From Paulinella micropora (taxonomy: Eukaryota > Cercozoa > Imbricatea > Euglyphida): a stretch of 64,000 nt of DNA. The stretch is from the NCBI GenBank assembly GCA_009731375.1, contig BJOX01000027.1, positions 3,590 through 67,589 of the forward strand, given 5' to 3'. Shown piece by piece: positions 63,261 to 64,000 of this stretch. A model generated the notes under the pieces. That model had not been told where the DNA came from, made no database searches, and worked only from the letters and a program-made list of their open reading frames with translations. The position numbers were made by a program, and so were the translations under genes. Each line of letters starts with the position of its first letter. Positions within the stretch are counted from its first letter, which is position 1.

Positions 63261-63538
63261 TACATTCACTGGCAAGTGTCAAACTCAGCCATTGAATTTT
63301 AGTTCAGGACCAGATTTCAGATTAGCGGTCAGATTTCGAATTAGTGGTCAGAATTCAAATTAGTTTAATTTAACTGCTATATACGTCCGCAAAATCTTAA
63401 ACATTTTTGCCAAATGTTATATACTGTTAAATTAAACTAATTTGAATTCCTGCCACTAATCTAAAATCTGACTGCTTATCTGAAATCTGACACAGTGCTT
63501 AACTCAAATTTGATAGCTAAGTTTGACACTTGAATGTA
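63261..63538. repeat. Foldback MITE-like element 2
   Basis: Ends TACATTCA and TGAATGTA; paired AAGTGTCAAACT and AGTTTGACACTT; inner arms with ATTAGTTTAATTTAAC. The centre shares CTGCTATATACGTCCGCAAA with element 1 at most positions. Confidence 0.85.
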
Positions 63539-63658
63539 CCCAGTAATAATATCATCATTTCTGAATTTCTGTGTTTCTGATTTTACAGAAAATGCTGATT
63601 TATTAATAGCACTGATTGCAGTGGTGTGCTACAGCACTAAGATATGACTAGGTATTAA

Positions 63659-63920
63659 TACATTCAAGTGTCAAACTCAATCATCTAATTTGATTTAAGT
63701 GTCAGATTTCAGATTAGCGGTCAAATTTTAGATTAGTGGTCAGAATTCAAATTAGTTCAATTTAACTGTAACATTTTGCAAAATTGTGCAGATTTTGCGG
63801 ACGGATATAGCAGTCAAATTGAACTAATTTGAATTCTGACTACTAATCTGAAATCTGGCCGCTAATCTGAAATCTTGCCCTTAACTCAAATTCTATGACT
63901 GAGTTTGACACTTGAATGTA
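63659..63920. repeat. Foldback MITE-like element 3
   Basis: Close relative of element 2 (TACATTCAAGTGTCAAACTC and its complement; GTCAGATTTCAGATTAGCGG arm). One related arm also appears at ~18660-18730. Confidence 0.85.
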
Positions 63921-64000
63921 TTACTGTAATACCCAGTAATAGGAAAAAAAGATCATTGTTCGTTTTCTCGCGGCGTGCTTACCCCATTGCAAGCTGTAGC

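Overview
This is nuclear DNA of a microbial eukaryote, probably an alga or other protist. Host genes have GT-AG introns. Intergenic DNA is full of microsatellites (CTAT, GT, CT/GA, TTC/GAA), retroelement debris and foldback repeats. I cannot name the species. Assembly gaps lie at 3131-4096, 8900-9441, 12207-12559, 14359-15087, 15763-15772, 17253-17733, 18992-19001, 19880-19889 and 52581-52860, mostly against homopolymer or simple-repeat edges.

Layout. (1) 1-7931 is the right part of a Polinton/Maverick-type element (element A), reading mostly leftward: packaging ATPase, a broken small gene, a fiber protein with S74 chaperone, an acidic/basic protein, a frameshifted integrase, a spliced gene, a coiled-coil gene and a terminal inverted repeat. 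(2) 7932-30657 is repeat-rich host DNA with Ty3/gypsy and piggyBac remnants, an 81-bp tandem repeat, two long triplet tracts in inverted orientation, and isolated LRR exon cassettes at 19.3-20.0 kb. (3) 30664-51831 is a complete 21.2-kb Polinton (element B) with ~93-bp inverted terminal repeats and a 6-bp target duplication GAGCGA. It carries integrase, fiber, A32/FtsK-type ATPase, adenovirus-like protease, minor and major capsid proteins, an adhesin-like protein, a lipase, protein-primed-type PolB and zinc-finger proteins. Several genes are broken by a stop or single-base indels, often in homopolymers, so either decay has begun or there are assembly errors. (4) 51863-61780 is a host gene for an LRR-Roc-COR-coiled coil-TIR-SAM protein, an NLR-like/ROCO receptor architecture. 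Element B sits 31 bp upstream of its start codon. (5) 61.8-64 kb holds a gene fragment and three related foldback MITE-like repeats.

The most unusual signal is in the LRR part of the receptor gene. Each LRR locus is a 172-bp core of two 84-bp LRR exons, one on each strand, tail to tail, separated only by the palindrome GTAC, which supplies the 5' splice site for both exons. Each core has a splice acceptor at both ends and is bounded by a GC-rich palindrome of the form TGCTAC-(6-10 nt)-GTAGCA. Three intact cassettes and one eroded cassette lie in a row at 53.2-54.2 kb. Another at 19.3-19.6 kb is the inverted counterpart of cassette 3. The arrangement looks like a reversible exon cassette that would present a different intact LRR after inversion. 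That mechanism is my inference; the paired exons, shared GTAC and palindromes are directly visible.

Element B also shows two sets of hairpins around its late genes: a stem-loop just before the ATG of capsid genes, and GGGG...CCCC hairpins just after structural-gene stop codons. Both elements carry one gene with spliceosomal introns and one conserved Cys-rich small ORF lacking an obvious ATG.
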